NCBI GenBank assembly: GCA_937991535.1
Contig: CALKHN010000071.1
Span: 41,105-105,104 of the forward strand
Direction: 5' to 3'
DNA: 64,000 nt
DNA from: an uncultured Sphingobacteriales bacterium
GTDB taxonomy: Bacteria; Bacteroidota; Bacteroidia; Chitinophagales; Chitinophagaceae
The notes under the pieces were generated by a model, which was given only the letters and a program-made list of their open reading frames with translations, was not told where the DNA came from and searched no databases. Made by a program: the position numbers and the translations under genes. Within the stretch, counting starts at the first letter, position 1. Every line of letters begins with the position of its first letter. Shown here piece after piece: positions 51,949 to 60,002 of this stretch.

Positions 51949-52887
51949 ATGCTACAGTCACCCAACATATTAGATTTGGCACAAAAGCATCCGGTGATGC
52001 TGGAAGCATTGAATGTACTGCACGAAAAGGAACGTCAAACCCCTGGTGCAGTTCAATATAGCATAAAACGTTACAGTCGTATACCCCAATGGAGCGCCGA
52101 GGACATGGGTATGATGGTATACCATTACAAAAAAAATGAGCCTGCTGCCAGTTATCTTGAACTGCGGTTTTGTGTGAGTGGAAATGTATATTGTAAGGGA
52201 AAGGAACAGGAGTGTCTTAACTGTAGAAACGGGCTAACCAAAGCCTGTTCAGAAAGAGAAGATACGATTGATGTAATGAATTTTACCTTTTTGCCTGAAC
52301 ATTTATTGCAATTCGTGAAAAATCCCCGGTCTTTTAGCTTTACCAATGAAGTGCTTTGCTTTAAACACCCTTCCTCTTTTACAAAGATCCTTCCGCTTTG
52401 CAGCAGGGTGAGAGTAATACTGGAAAGCCTTTTGAGCAATACTTATACGGAAAGTTTCGAGAATATATACATTAATGCGCAAACCCAGATGTTGTTGTTG
52501 TATAGCCTGGAATGTATGCTGGGAAATAAGGAAGAAGAAACCTTTAGCTGTAAGTTTCTTGCCAATGAATCCGACAGGGATAAAATTCTGAAAGCAAGAG
52601 AAGTGCTGTTGGAGCATATTGGCGAGCCCATCACCATTAAAGATTTGAGCCGTAAGGTGGCAATTAATGAATGCTACCTGAAAAAAGGATTTAAAGAAAT
52701 TTTTGGAACTACTATTTTTGATTTTTACCAGAGCCAGCGTATGGAACACGCAAAATACCTTTTATATGAAAAAGGATTAAGCGTAACTGAAGTTTCACTT
52801 ATGCTGGGTTACTCCTCCATATCTCATTTTTCTACCGCTTTTAAAAAGCACACGGGTCTAAAACCTTGCGAGCTGCTGCTGAGATAG
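51949..52887 (+). CDS. AraC family regulator with cysteine cluster, upstream of heme genes
   Basis: The 312-residue protein has a C-terminal AraC domain (ITIKDLSRKVAINECYLKKG, then LSVTEVSLMLGYSSISHFST and FKKHTGLKPCELL). The N-terminal part contains an unusual cysteine-rich stretch, CKGKEQECLNCRNGLTKAC (about residues 84-102), with Cys spacing C-x6-C-x2-C-x8-C, fitting a metal or redox sensor. The divergent neighbour is gyrB; downstream, 270 bases away, is hemA. It is a likely regulator of heme synthesis, inferred from position. The upstream TTG/ATG frame starting at 51928 overlaps the promoter. Confidence 0.88.
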   Translation: MLQSPNILDLAQKHPVMLEALNVLHEKERQTPGAVQYSIKRYSRIPQWSAEDMGMMVYHYKKNEPAASYLELRFCVSGNVYCKGKEQECLNCRNGLTKACSEREDTIDVMNFTFLPEHLLQFVKNPRSFSFTNEVLCFKHPSSFTKILPLCSRVRVILESLLSNTYTESFENIYINAQTQMLLLYSLECMLGNKEEETFSCKFLANESDRDKILKAREVLLEHIGEPITIKDLSRKVAINECYLKKGFKEIFGTTIFDFYQSQRMEHAKYLLYEKGLSVTEVSLMLGYSSISHFSTAFKKHTGLKPCELLLR

Positions 52888-52994
52888 GGTTATTTATAGT
52901 TTATGGTTTTTTGTTTATTGTTGTATTCTTTCGGATTTCAAGCTTAAGACTTCGGATTTTGGAATTTTATTCGCCACAGCGGACAGGTTTGTCT

Positions 52995-53026
52995 TTTGTA
53001 ATTTGCTTTTTGGTGCTTTGCATTCC
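52995..53026 (-). repeat. Dispersed repeat copy (inverse of copies near 58.2-58.6 kb)
   Basis: The complement of this stretch matches 58586-58617 with four differences in 32 bases. It lies between the AraC gene and hemA. The surrounding 52900-53030 has related TTCGGATTTC phrases. Confidence 0.65.
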
Positions 53027-53139
53027 TTCCCCCACAACTCATACCTGATTTTAGTCAATTGAATAAATGATTTTGAGCAGCTTATACAGAGATGACTATT
53101 TTATGACAATATACTGACGCTAAGATGGTTGTTGTCTAT

Positions 53140-53147
53140 TACATTTG
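53140..53147 (+). promoter_or_regulatory. -7 box TACATTTG before hemA
   Basis: Exact TAnnTTTG match, 9 bases before the hemA ATG. No TTG lies 19-21 bases upstream. Confidence 0.4.
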
Positions 53148-53156
53148 TACCTGTTT

Positions 53157-54395
53157 ATGTTAAACCCTTGTACATACGATGTTTGTAGCGGATTAGACAA
53201 TTTTGTTATTATCGGCGTTAATTATCACAATGCCGATACCTCCACCCGCAGCAATTTTGCGGTATCTAATGCAGCATACGACAGGATTGCCGAAAATGCA
53301 GGACAAAAAAACATTAAAGATATTTTTGTTCTTTCTACCTGTAACAGAACTGAAGTATACGGTATCGCTCCTGCTGAATTGTTAATCAGTATGTTATGTG
53401 AGGCTACCGGTAATTCTGTTTCCGGGTTTAAACAGCACGGTTATGTTTACCAGGGCATGCCTGCTGTCATGCATTTGTTTAAAGTTGCAGCAGGACTGGA
53501 TTCTCAAATCATAGGCGATTATGAAATTTTAATGCAGTTAAAAAAAGCAACAAAATCCGCGAAGGAAAAGGGTTTGCTGGGTACTTTGCTGGATCGCCTT
53601 GTGAATTTTGCACTTCAGGCCTCAAAAAAAATAAAATCAGAAACCCGTCTCAGCACCGGCACGGTTTCAGTGGCTTATGCAGCTATTGAAGTAATCCGTG
53701 AAAAAGTAACGGATATTGAACACAAAAATATTTTGCTCGTTGGCGCAGGTAAGTTTGGCTGTAATGTGGCTAAAAATATCAATGCATATTTTCCCGGCGC
53801 AAGGGTAAGGATTACAAATCGTACGCACCAAAAAGCTGAAGCATTTGCACAGGAATATGGATTGGAGTGTGTACCTTATGAAATGCTGAATGCAGTAGTC
53901 AATGAAAGTGATGTATTGATTGCAAGTACTGCTGCTGAATCATTTAATATCATTCCTTCATTTTTTTCAGTTCAAAAGCCCAGGTTGCTTTTAGACCTTT
54001 CCGTTCCTAAAAGTATTGACCCTGCGGTAAAAGCTTTGCCTGGAACTACTTTAATGGATGTGGACGAGATATCGGCTATTCTGGATAATACATTCGCTAT
54101 GCGAAAAGCGGAAGTACCTAAATCATTGGCCATTATACAGGAAACCCTGGGGGAATTTATAGAGTGGCATAGAATATTTTTACATCGCCATTTTCTGGGT
54201 GAAGTAAAATCCAAATTATACGAATTAAGCGAAACATATTCTTGTGCAGCCGCCGGCAAGAGGAAAAAAGAAGTTACGGAAGCACGGATTCAGAAAGCCG
54301 TAAAAACGCTTGCTGTAGATTTGCGTGTACGTACCGCTAAAGGCTGTCAGTACATTAATACAATTAATGAGTACCTGCAAATGAATCCTTCGTAG
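53157..54395 (+). CDS. hemA: Glutamyl-tRNA reductase
   Basis: First committed step of C5-pathway heme synthesis: reduces Glu-tRNA to glutamate-1-semialdehyde with NADPH. The catalytic Cys is in FVLSTCNRTEVYG (about residues 54-66); GLDSQIIGDYEILMQLK and ALQASKKIKSETRL follow; ILLVGAGKFGCNVAKN is the NADPH fold and LLLDLSVPKSIDP the later signature. About 412 residues, usual. The ATG at 53157 is chosen over a TTG four codons upstream. First gene of hemA-C-D-E-F. Confidence 0.95.
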   Translation: MLNPCTYDVCSGLDNFVIIGVNYHNADTSTRSNFAVSNAAYDRIAENAGQKNIKDIFVLSTCNRTEVYGIAPAELLISMLCEATGNSVSGFKQHGYVYQGMPAVMHLFKVAAGLDSQIIGDYEILMQLKKATKSAKEKGLLGTLLDRLVNFALQASKKIKSETRLSTGTVSVAYAAIEVIREKVTDIEHKNILLVGAGKFGCNVAKNINAYFPGARVRITNRTHQKAEAFAQEYGLECVPYEMLNAVVNESDVLIASTAAESFNIIPSFFSVQKPRLLLDLSVPKSIDPAVKALPGTTLMDVDEISAILDNTFAMRKAEVPKSLAIIQETLGEFIEWHRIFLHRHFLGEVKSKLYELSETYSCAAAGKRKKEVTEARIQKAVKTLAVDLRVRTAKGCQYINTINEYLQMNPS

Positions 54396-54452
54396 CATAA
54401 GAATAGCAACCCTTCTTTTTTCTAAAAATTTCTGTTTAAGAATATTCATTTC

Positions 54453-55430
54453 ATGAAGCATACAGTAAAAATTGGTACCCGTGAGAGTGAGTTAGCGGTT
54501 TGGCAGGCAAAAAAGGTACAATCTCTTTTAGCTGAACAGGGTATTGATTCATCGTTGTTGTATATAAAGAGTGAAGGAGATATTAATCTCACTGTTCCGC
54601 TTTACGAAATAGGGGTGCAGGGTATTTTTACCAAAGCCCTGGATCATGCACTGCTTCAAAAAGAAATTGATGTTGCTGTACATTCTTATAAAGATGTTCC
54701 AACGCAACTGGCAAAAGGCATTGTGAAAGCGGCAGTACTCAAACGCGATTCGTACAAAGATGTTATAATATATAAAGCTGGAACAGCCTTTCTTGAAGAA
54801 GAACTGGGTTTTGCGGGAGGGAAATGGCTGGAGAAACCGGATAAGTCCGCTGGTGGATTTTCAAACTTTACCATTGCTACCAGCAGCATACGCCGCAAGG
54901 CGCAATGGTTGCACCGCTATCCGTATCACAGTATTGACAATCTTCGGGGAAACATTAATAGCAGGCTAAGAAAGCTGAAGGAAAGCAAATGGCAGGGAGC
55001 AATTTTTGCCGCGGCAGGCTTGGATCGTATAAACCTGCGGCCATCAGCGAGTATCGAATTAGACTGGATGTTGCCTGCGCCGGCCCAGGGAGCTGTTGTG
55101 GCCGTGTGCAGGGAAGAAGAACAGTGGTTAAGAGACGTTTTTGATGTATTGAATGATAAGCACACAGATCTATGCACCCTAATAGAACGGGACTTTTTGC
55201 GTGCATTAATGGGAGGATGTTCTACACCAATAAGTGCACTGGCACAAATTGAAAATGGATTCCTGCATTTCAGGGGAAGCATTGTTTCGGTAAATGGGAA
55301 AGAAAAAATTGAAACGGAAAGAAAGGTGGAGTTACATAAAATAGAGGGTTTAGGCGGGGAGGCGGCTTTGGAAATTATAGCTAAGGGAGGCGATAAATTA
55401 ATTGAATCGATCCGCAATGGTGGAAAATAA
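54453..55430 (+). CDS. hemC: Porphobilinogen deaminase (hydroxymethylbilane synthase)
   Basis: Polymerises four porphobilinogens into hydroxymethylbilane. VKIGTRESELAVWQAKKV starts the protein; VHSYKDVPTQL has conserved Lys and Asp; TSSIRRKAQW and LRGNINSRLRKL bind the growing chain; LMGGCSTPISAL has the Cys that holds the dipyrromethane cofactor. A short insert (FAGGKWLEKPDKSAGG, about residues 124-139) precedes TSSIRR and makes the protein slightly longer, 325 residues. hemD starts inside its last codons. Confidence 0.95.
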   Translation: MKHTVKIGTRESELAVWQAKKVQSLLAEQGIDSSLLYIKSEGDINLTVPLYEIGVQGIFTKALDHALLQKEIDVAVHSYKDVPTQLAKGIVKAAVLKRDSYKDVIIYKAGTAFLEEELGFAGGKWLEKPDKSAGGFSNFTIATSSIRRKAQWLHRYPYHSIDNLRGNINSRLRKLKESKWQGAIFAAAGLDRINLRPSASIELDWMLPAPAQGAVVAVCREEEQWLRDVFDVLNDKHTDLCTLIERDFLRALMGGCSTPISALAQIENGFLHFRGSIVSVNGKEKIETERKVELHKIEGLGGEAALEIIAKGGDKLIESIRNGGK

Positions 55431-56115
55431 AATCAAAATATTATCAACACGGGCCCTGAATAGTGAATTGTTACACAAAACAGGCTTGCAGGATATGGAT
55501 GTGGAGGCAAGTGCTTTTATAAAAATCATTCCGGATGTTTCGCAGGGAACGGCCGCCTTCATTCAATCCCTGGCGCTGCAGCCGGCAACCGTTATTTTTA
55601 CGAGTGTTAACGCGGTTAACGCGGTTACAATGCGATTAACTGCTGCTCCTTCCTGGAAAATTTTTAGTATCGGCGGCGCTACCAAAGATGCCCTGCTGCA
55701 TCTTTTTGATGCATCTTCCATTGTTGCCTCTGCTAAAAACGCTACACTCCTTTCGGAAAAAATAATTGCTTACGGAGGTATAAAAGAGACGGTGTTTTTT
55801 TGCGGCAACAGGCGAATGAATCATTTACCTGAAAAACTGGGCGATGCAGGAATAACTGTAAAGGAGTTGACCGTTTACCAAACGGTGGGAACACCTGTAG
55901 CCACCGCTAAGGAATATGAAGGCATTTTGTTTTTCAGCCCCAGCGCTGTAGAAAGTTTTTTTTCAATTAATACCATACCTGTACATACTGTATTGTTTTC
56001 CATTGGAGAAAGCACTACCGCTGCAATAGAATCTTATTGCGGCAATAAAGTGATCACCAGTCAGTGGCCGGGGGAATCCAACATGATGGAAATGGTTGCA
56101 GATTATTTTAAATGA
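55417..56115 (+). CDS. hemD: Uroporphyrinogen-III synthase
   Basis: Cyclises hydroxymethylbilane with inversion of ring D. The family is highly diverged, but the two-lobed pattern is visible: IKILSTRALNSELLH at the start, TVIFTSVNAVNAV (about residues 58-70) and GGATKDALL, then ELTVYQTVGTP and GILFFSPSAVESFFS with FSIGESTTAAIE. Position between hemC (14-base overlap) and hemE (one-base gap) confirms it. ATG 55417 is used; a TTG at 55402 is also in frame. Confidence 0.9.
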   Translation: MVENKIKILSTRALNSELLHKTGLQDMDVEASAFIKIIPDVSQGTAAFIQSLALQPATVIFTSVNAVNAVTMRLTAAPSWKIFSIGGATKDALLHLFDASSIVASAKNATLLSEKIIAYGGIKETVFFCGNRRMNHLPEKLGDAGITVKELTVYQTVGTPVATAKEYEGILFFSPSAVESFFSINTIPVHTVLFSIGESTTAAIESYCGNKVITSQWPGESNMMEMVADYFK

Positions 56116-56116
56116 T

Positions 56117-57148
56117 ATGAAGAACGATTTATTATTAAGCGCATTGAGCGGTAAACCCGTTGAACGACCACCCGTATGGATGATGCGCCAGGCAGGTCGC
56201 TATTTACCACAGTATATGAAGTTGCGGGAACAATACGGCTTTTTTGAACGCTGTCAGACTCCGGAACTCGCCTGCGAAATTACTTTGCAGCCTGTAGATA
56301 TTATTGGCGTGGATGCCGCTATTCTTTTTTCGGATATTCTGGTGGTACCTCAGGCCATGGGGCTTGAAGTACAGTTGATAGAAAGCAAAGGCCCGTTTTT
56401 GCCCGATCCTGTTAGAACGCAGGCAGATTTGCAACGGTTATCTATACCCGATGTGCATGAAAAGCTGCAGTATGTTTTTGATGCGATTGGATTGATCAAA
56501 AAAGAATTGAATGGTCGGGTACCCCTTATCGGCTTTGCAGGGGCGCCCTGGACAATTCTTTGTTATATGGTGCAGGGCAAGGGTAGTAAAACTTTTGATG
56601 AGGCAAAAGCATTTTGTTATACCCAGCCCCAACTGGCGCATCAACTGCTGCAAATGATTACCAACACCACCATAGCCTATCTGGAGGCACAGGTTGAAGC
56701 TGGTGCGGACGTGATACAAATCTTTGATAGTTGGGGCGGATTATTGGGTCCTGCAGATTTTGAAGCCATTTCATTGAAATACATCAGGCAGATCGTAAAC
56801 GCACTAAAAGACAAGGCGCCCGTTATCATTTTTGCCAAGGGCGCCTGGTATGCATTGAAATCCATGGCTGCAACCGGAGCACAGGGATTGGGTATAGACT
56901 GGTGCATTACCCCGCAGGCGGCCCGCAGCTTAGCCGGCAATGAAGTAACTTTGCAGGGAAATTTTGATCCGGCAAAACTACTTTCGCCAGTGCCTGTTAT
57001 CAAAAAGGAAGTAAAAGAAATGCTTTCTGCTTTTGGCGGCGAACGGTATATTGTAAATCTCGGGCATGGCATTTTACCCAACGTGCCTGTTGATCATGCC
57101 CGGGCGTTTGTAGATACGGTTAAGGAATGGAGCAACAGCGGCTCGTAA
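56117..57148 (+). CDS. hemE: Uroporphyrinogen decarboxylase
   Basis: Removes the four acetate carboxyls of uroporphyrinogen III to give coproporphyrinogen III. RPPVWMMRQAGRYLPQYM (about residues 18-35) with the substrate-binding Arg residues, DIIGVDAAILFSDILVVP with the key Asp, GFAGAPWTILCYMVQGKGSK and GHGILPNVPVDHA are all canonical. The length of 343 residues is standard. ATG 56117 lies one base after the hemD stop. Confidence 0.96.
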   Translation: MKNDLLLSALSGKPVERPPVWMMRQAGRYLPQYMKLREQYGFFERCQTPELACEITLQPVDIIGVDAAILFSDILVVPQAMGLEVQLIESKGPFLPDPVRTQADLQRLSIPDVHEKLQYVFDAIGLIKKELNGRVPLIGFAGAPWTILCYMVQGKGSKTFDEAKAFCYTQPQLAHQLLQMITNTTIAYLEAQVEAGADVIQIFDSWGGLLGPADFEAISLKYIRQIVNALKDKAPVIIFAKGAWYALKSMAATGAQGLGIDWCITPQAARSLAGNEVTLQGNFDPAKLLSPVPVIKKEVKEMLSAFGGERYIVNLGHGILPNVPVDHARAFVDTVKEWSNSGS

Positions 57149-57214
57149 AAATGCGCATTTCAATGAATACCTAAAATGGACCATTGACATGCTGTATTAA
57201 ACAAACTGAAAGAA

Positions 57215-58183
57215 ATGAAAACCCATCATCCATCGTCTGGCATTGACGAATCATTGACTACTTACCACTCATCACTTACCACCGACAGTTGGATCAGTTA
57301 TATTCATAATTTACAGGATCGTATATGCCGCGCATTGGAGCAGGAAGACGGGGAAGCCAGGTTTATAGAAGATAAATGGGATCGTGCGGAAGGCGGAGGA
57401 GGAAAGACGCGGGTAATAGCAAACGGGAATGTATTTGAAAAAGGCGGGGTAAACTCCTCGGTTGTTTATGGGAAAGTGAGCGATGCGATGAGGAACCAGT
57501 TGAAGATCAATGGTGACAACTGGTTTGCCTGCGGGCTTAGTATTGTTATTCATCCGATAAATCCGTTTGTTCCCACTGTGCATGCCAACTGGCGCTATTT
57601 TGAGTTATACGACGCATCGGGAAAAGTAGTGGACAGGTGGTTTGGAGGAGGTGCAGACCTTACTCCTTATTATTTGTTTGAAGAAGATGCAAAACATTTT
57701 CACCGAACATTGCGTGATGCCATTCTTCCTTTCGGGGAAGAGTTATACCCGAAGTTTAAACAACAATGCGATGCCTATTTTTCCAACGCCCACCGGGGTA
57801 ATGAAACGCGGGGTATAGGAGGTGTATTTTACGATTACCTGCGTCCGGAAAATGAAAAAGATGCCAATCGTTTGTTTGCATTTCAGCAGGCCAATGGCAA
57901 TTGTTTTATTAATGCATACTTGCCTATTGTTTCAAAAAGAAAACACACAAAATGGAACGGAACACATAAGCACTGGCAGGAAATCCGGCGGGGCCGATAT
58001 GTTGAGTTTAACCTCATACACGACCGGGGAACATTGTTCGGGCTAAAAACAAACGGACGAACAGAAAGCATTTTAATGAGCCTGCCCCCCACTGTTCGGT
58101 TTGAGTACAACTACCTGCCGCGGCCGGGAAGTGAAGAAGACAAATTATTGCAGGTTTGTTTGCATCCGCGGGAGTGGGTGTGA
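57215..58183 (+). CDS. hemF: Coproporphyrinogen III oxidase, oxygen-dependent
   Basis: Oxidative decarboxylation of coproporphyrinogen III to protoporphyrinogen IX using O2, so aerobic heme synthesis is expected. GGGGKTRVIANGNVFEKGGV, VHANWRYFE, WFGGGADLTPYYLFEEDA and RGRYVEFNLIHDRGT are family motifs. The first about 25 residues (SSGIDESLTTYHSSLTTD) are unusual and are encoded by a repetitive CTTACCACTCATCACTTACC tract; a later start is possible but no better ATG lies before SWISYIHNLQ. Last of the hemA-F run. Confidence 0.94.
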   Translation: MKTHHPSSGIDESLTTYHSSLTTDSWISYIHNLQDRICRALEQEDGEARFIEDKWDRAEGGGGKTRVIANGNVFEKGGVNSSVVYGKVSDAMRNQLKINGDNWFACGLSIVIHPINPFVPTVHANWRYFELYDASGKVVDRWFGGGADLTPYYLFEEDAKHFHRTLRDAILPFGEELYPKFKQQCDAYFSNAHRGNETRGIGGVFYDYLRPENEKDANRLFAFQQANGNCFINAYLPIVSKRKHTKWNGTHKHWQEIRRGRYVEFNLIHDRGTLFGLKTNGRTESILMSLPPTVRFEYNYLPRPGSEEDKLLQVCLHPREWV

Positions 58184-58876
58184 GTTTGTTGAAAGAAGCC
58201 CGAAGCCGGAATTTCGAATTTCGAAAAGAAGAACCAAAAGGCAAATAACAAGAACCAAATAAGTCTCAGATCCGAATATTAAATTTCGAAATTCGAGGAA
58301 AATACAAAGCATCAAGAAACAAATAAAATTCAAATATTAAATTCGAAACAGAATACAATCTCAGTGCTCAAAAAAAAATAGCTATAATACGGACTACTGA
58401 AAATGAGAAAGCAGCAGCGAAATGAAGTAGAAATCACAGTAGCAGAAAAGCACTATCAAGGCTCTTTCCCGAAAACGGCCAGTAATCGTTTTCGGGCGGC
58501 TTTTTTGGTTACTTTTTTTCCGCAAAAAAAGTGACAAACAGCAAAAGACCGTTTAACTCCGAAGCCGGAATTTCGAAATTCGAGGGGAATACAAAGAACC
58601 AAAAAGCAAATAACAAGAAACAAATAAAATACAGGTGGAAAACGGCCCGTCTTTGCGAGGCATACACGAACGCCGGAAGTTAGAAGAGCCATGATCTCCA
58701 AAGCAAGCCTCCCGGGGAGCGAAGCGGAGTCTGCAGCTTGTTTAAAGAAAGTAATCCATCTCCAAACCGGGAGATTACTTCGACCCGTAGGAATGGTATA
58801 AAATTATTAAATCATGCAGGATCTCGTAATGACGTTAAAAAAAATATAATCTCAAATCATAAATTTCAAATTAAAA
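58184..58876. repeat. Repeat-rich spacer between hemF and hemB
   Basis: Nearly 700 bases without a gene. Three related copies of an about 65-75-base repeat lie at 58199-58262, 58270-58327 and 58557-58630; each has a TTTCGAATTTCG-like core followed by AAGAACCAAAAGGCAAATAAC or a variant. A terminator-like hairpin sits at 58468-58506. The part 58690-58840 resembles another dispersed repeat (AGGATCTCGTAATGACG). It divides the heme cluster into two probable transcripts. Confidence 0.75.
58468..58506 (+). terminator. Strong hairpin, probable terminator of the hemA-F transcript
   Basis: CCCGAAAACG (58468-58477) pairs with CGTTTTCGGG (58487-58496), a perfect 10-bp stem with a 9-base loop, followed by CGGCTTTTTT. 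It lies 285 bases after the hemF stop. Confidence 0.6.
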
Positions 58877-59851
58877 ATGTATTTACAACGCAGGAATCGC
58901 ATACTTCGCAGCAATGCAGCTATTCGCAGCATGGTGGCGGAAACGGTACTCACCCCCGGTAATTTTATAGCACCCCTGTTCATTGATGAAGGAGAAAATA
59001 TCTCTTACGAAATTCCTTCCATGCCGGGATATTACCGTCATTCACTCAACAACACCATTAAGGAAGTAAAAACGCTTTGGACCCTGGGTATTAAAAGTAT
59101 TTTGCTTTTCATAAAATGCAGTGACGAGTTAAAAGACAATACCGGCAGAGAAGCATGGAATGAAAACGGCTTAATGCAAAGAAGCATTAAAGCCATTAAA
59201 GACGCTGTACCGGAAATGATCATAATGACTGATGTGGCATTGGATCCCTATTCGGAATACGGGCACGACGGTATTGTAAAAGAGGGTAAGATCGTGAATG
59301 ATGAAACAGTAGAAGCTTTGGTGAAAATGAGTGTAAGTCATGCTGTTGCAGGCGCAGATTTTGTAGCACCAAGCGATATGATGGACGGCCGCATTGGTGC
59401 TATCCGGAAAGCGCTGGAAGAAAATAACTTCACACATACAGGCATTATGGCTTACAGTGCCAAATATGCCTCCTGCTTTTACGGTCCATTCCGAGATGCG
59501 TTAGACAGCGCGCCGGGCTTTGGTGATAAAAAGACTTACCAGATGAATTATGCCAACCGCATTGAAGCCATAAAGGAAACGATAATGGATATAGAAGAAG
59601 GCGCCGATATTGTAATGGTAAAACCCGCTATGGCTTACTTAGATATTATTCGCGAAGTAAAAAATGCCGTAACTGTTCCGGTAAGTGCCTATCATGTAAG
59701 TGGTGAATATGCCATGATAAAAGCCGCTGCAAAAATGGGCTGGCTCGATGAACCAAAGGCCATTATAGAAAGCCTTACCGCTATTAAAAGAGCCGGCGCC
59801 GATCTTATAGCTACTTATTTTGCAAAAGACGCGGCGGGGATGCTAACGTGA
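58877..59851 (+). CDS. hemB: Porphobilinogen synthase (ALA dehydratase), zinc-independent active-site type
   Basis: Condenses two 5-aminolevulinates to porphobilinogen. The two active-site Lys residues are seen in AYSAKYASCFYGPFRDA and DIVMVKPAMAYLD. The metal site, Cys-rich in zinc enzymes, reads TDVALDPYSEYGHDG (about residues 116-130) with Asp in place of Cys, the Mg/K-dependent type. At 324 residues it is standard. N-terminal RRNRILRSNAAIRSMVAET is the expected start. First gene of the second half of the heme cluster. Confidence 0.95.
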   Translation: MYLQRRNRILRSNAAIRSMVAETVLTPGNFIAPLFIDEGENISYEIPSMPGYYRHSLNNTIKEVKTLWTLGIKSILLFIKCSDELKDNTGREAWNENGLMQRSIKAIKDAVPEMIIMTDVALDPYSEYGHDGIVKEGKIVNDETVEALVKMSVSHAVAGADFVAPSDMMDGRIGAIRKALEENNFTHTGIMAYSAKYASCFYGPFRDALDSAPGFGDKKTYQMNYANRIEAIKETIMDIEEGADIVMVKPAMAYLDIIREVKNAVTVPVSAYHVSGEYAMIKAAAKMGWLDEPKAIIESLTAIKRAGADLIATYFAKDAAGMLT

Positions 59852-59995
59852 GAGGTGAAATGTGAGACGTCAAAATATATTCATGTCTGATATTATATTT
59901 GCTGACACATTTATTTTTGCGATGCTTTCAAGGATGATAACATTGGAAAAGCAATAACTTTGCAAAGTTTCACATTTATCTTCTCACCTCTCACG
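59847..59995. repeat. 12-bp inverted repeat flanking the hemB-hemL gap
   Basis: CGTGAGAGGTGA (59847-59858, overlapping the hemB stop) and its complement TCACCTCTCACG (59984-59995, just before the hemL start) face each other across 125 bases. The gap also holds three TAnnTTTG boxes (59894, 59912, 59955), so hemL may have its own promoter. Confidence 0.6.
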
Positions 59996-60002
59996 ATAAG
60001 AA

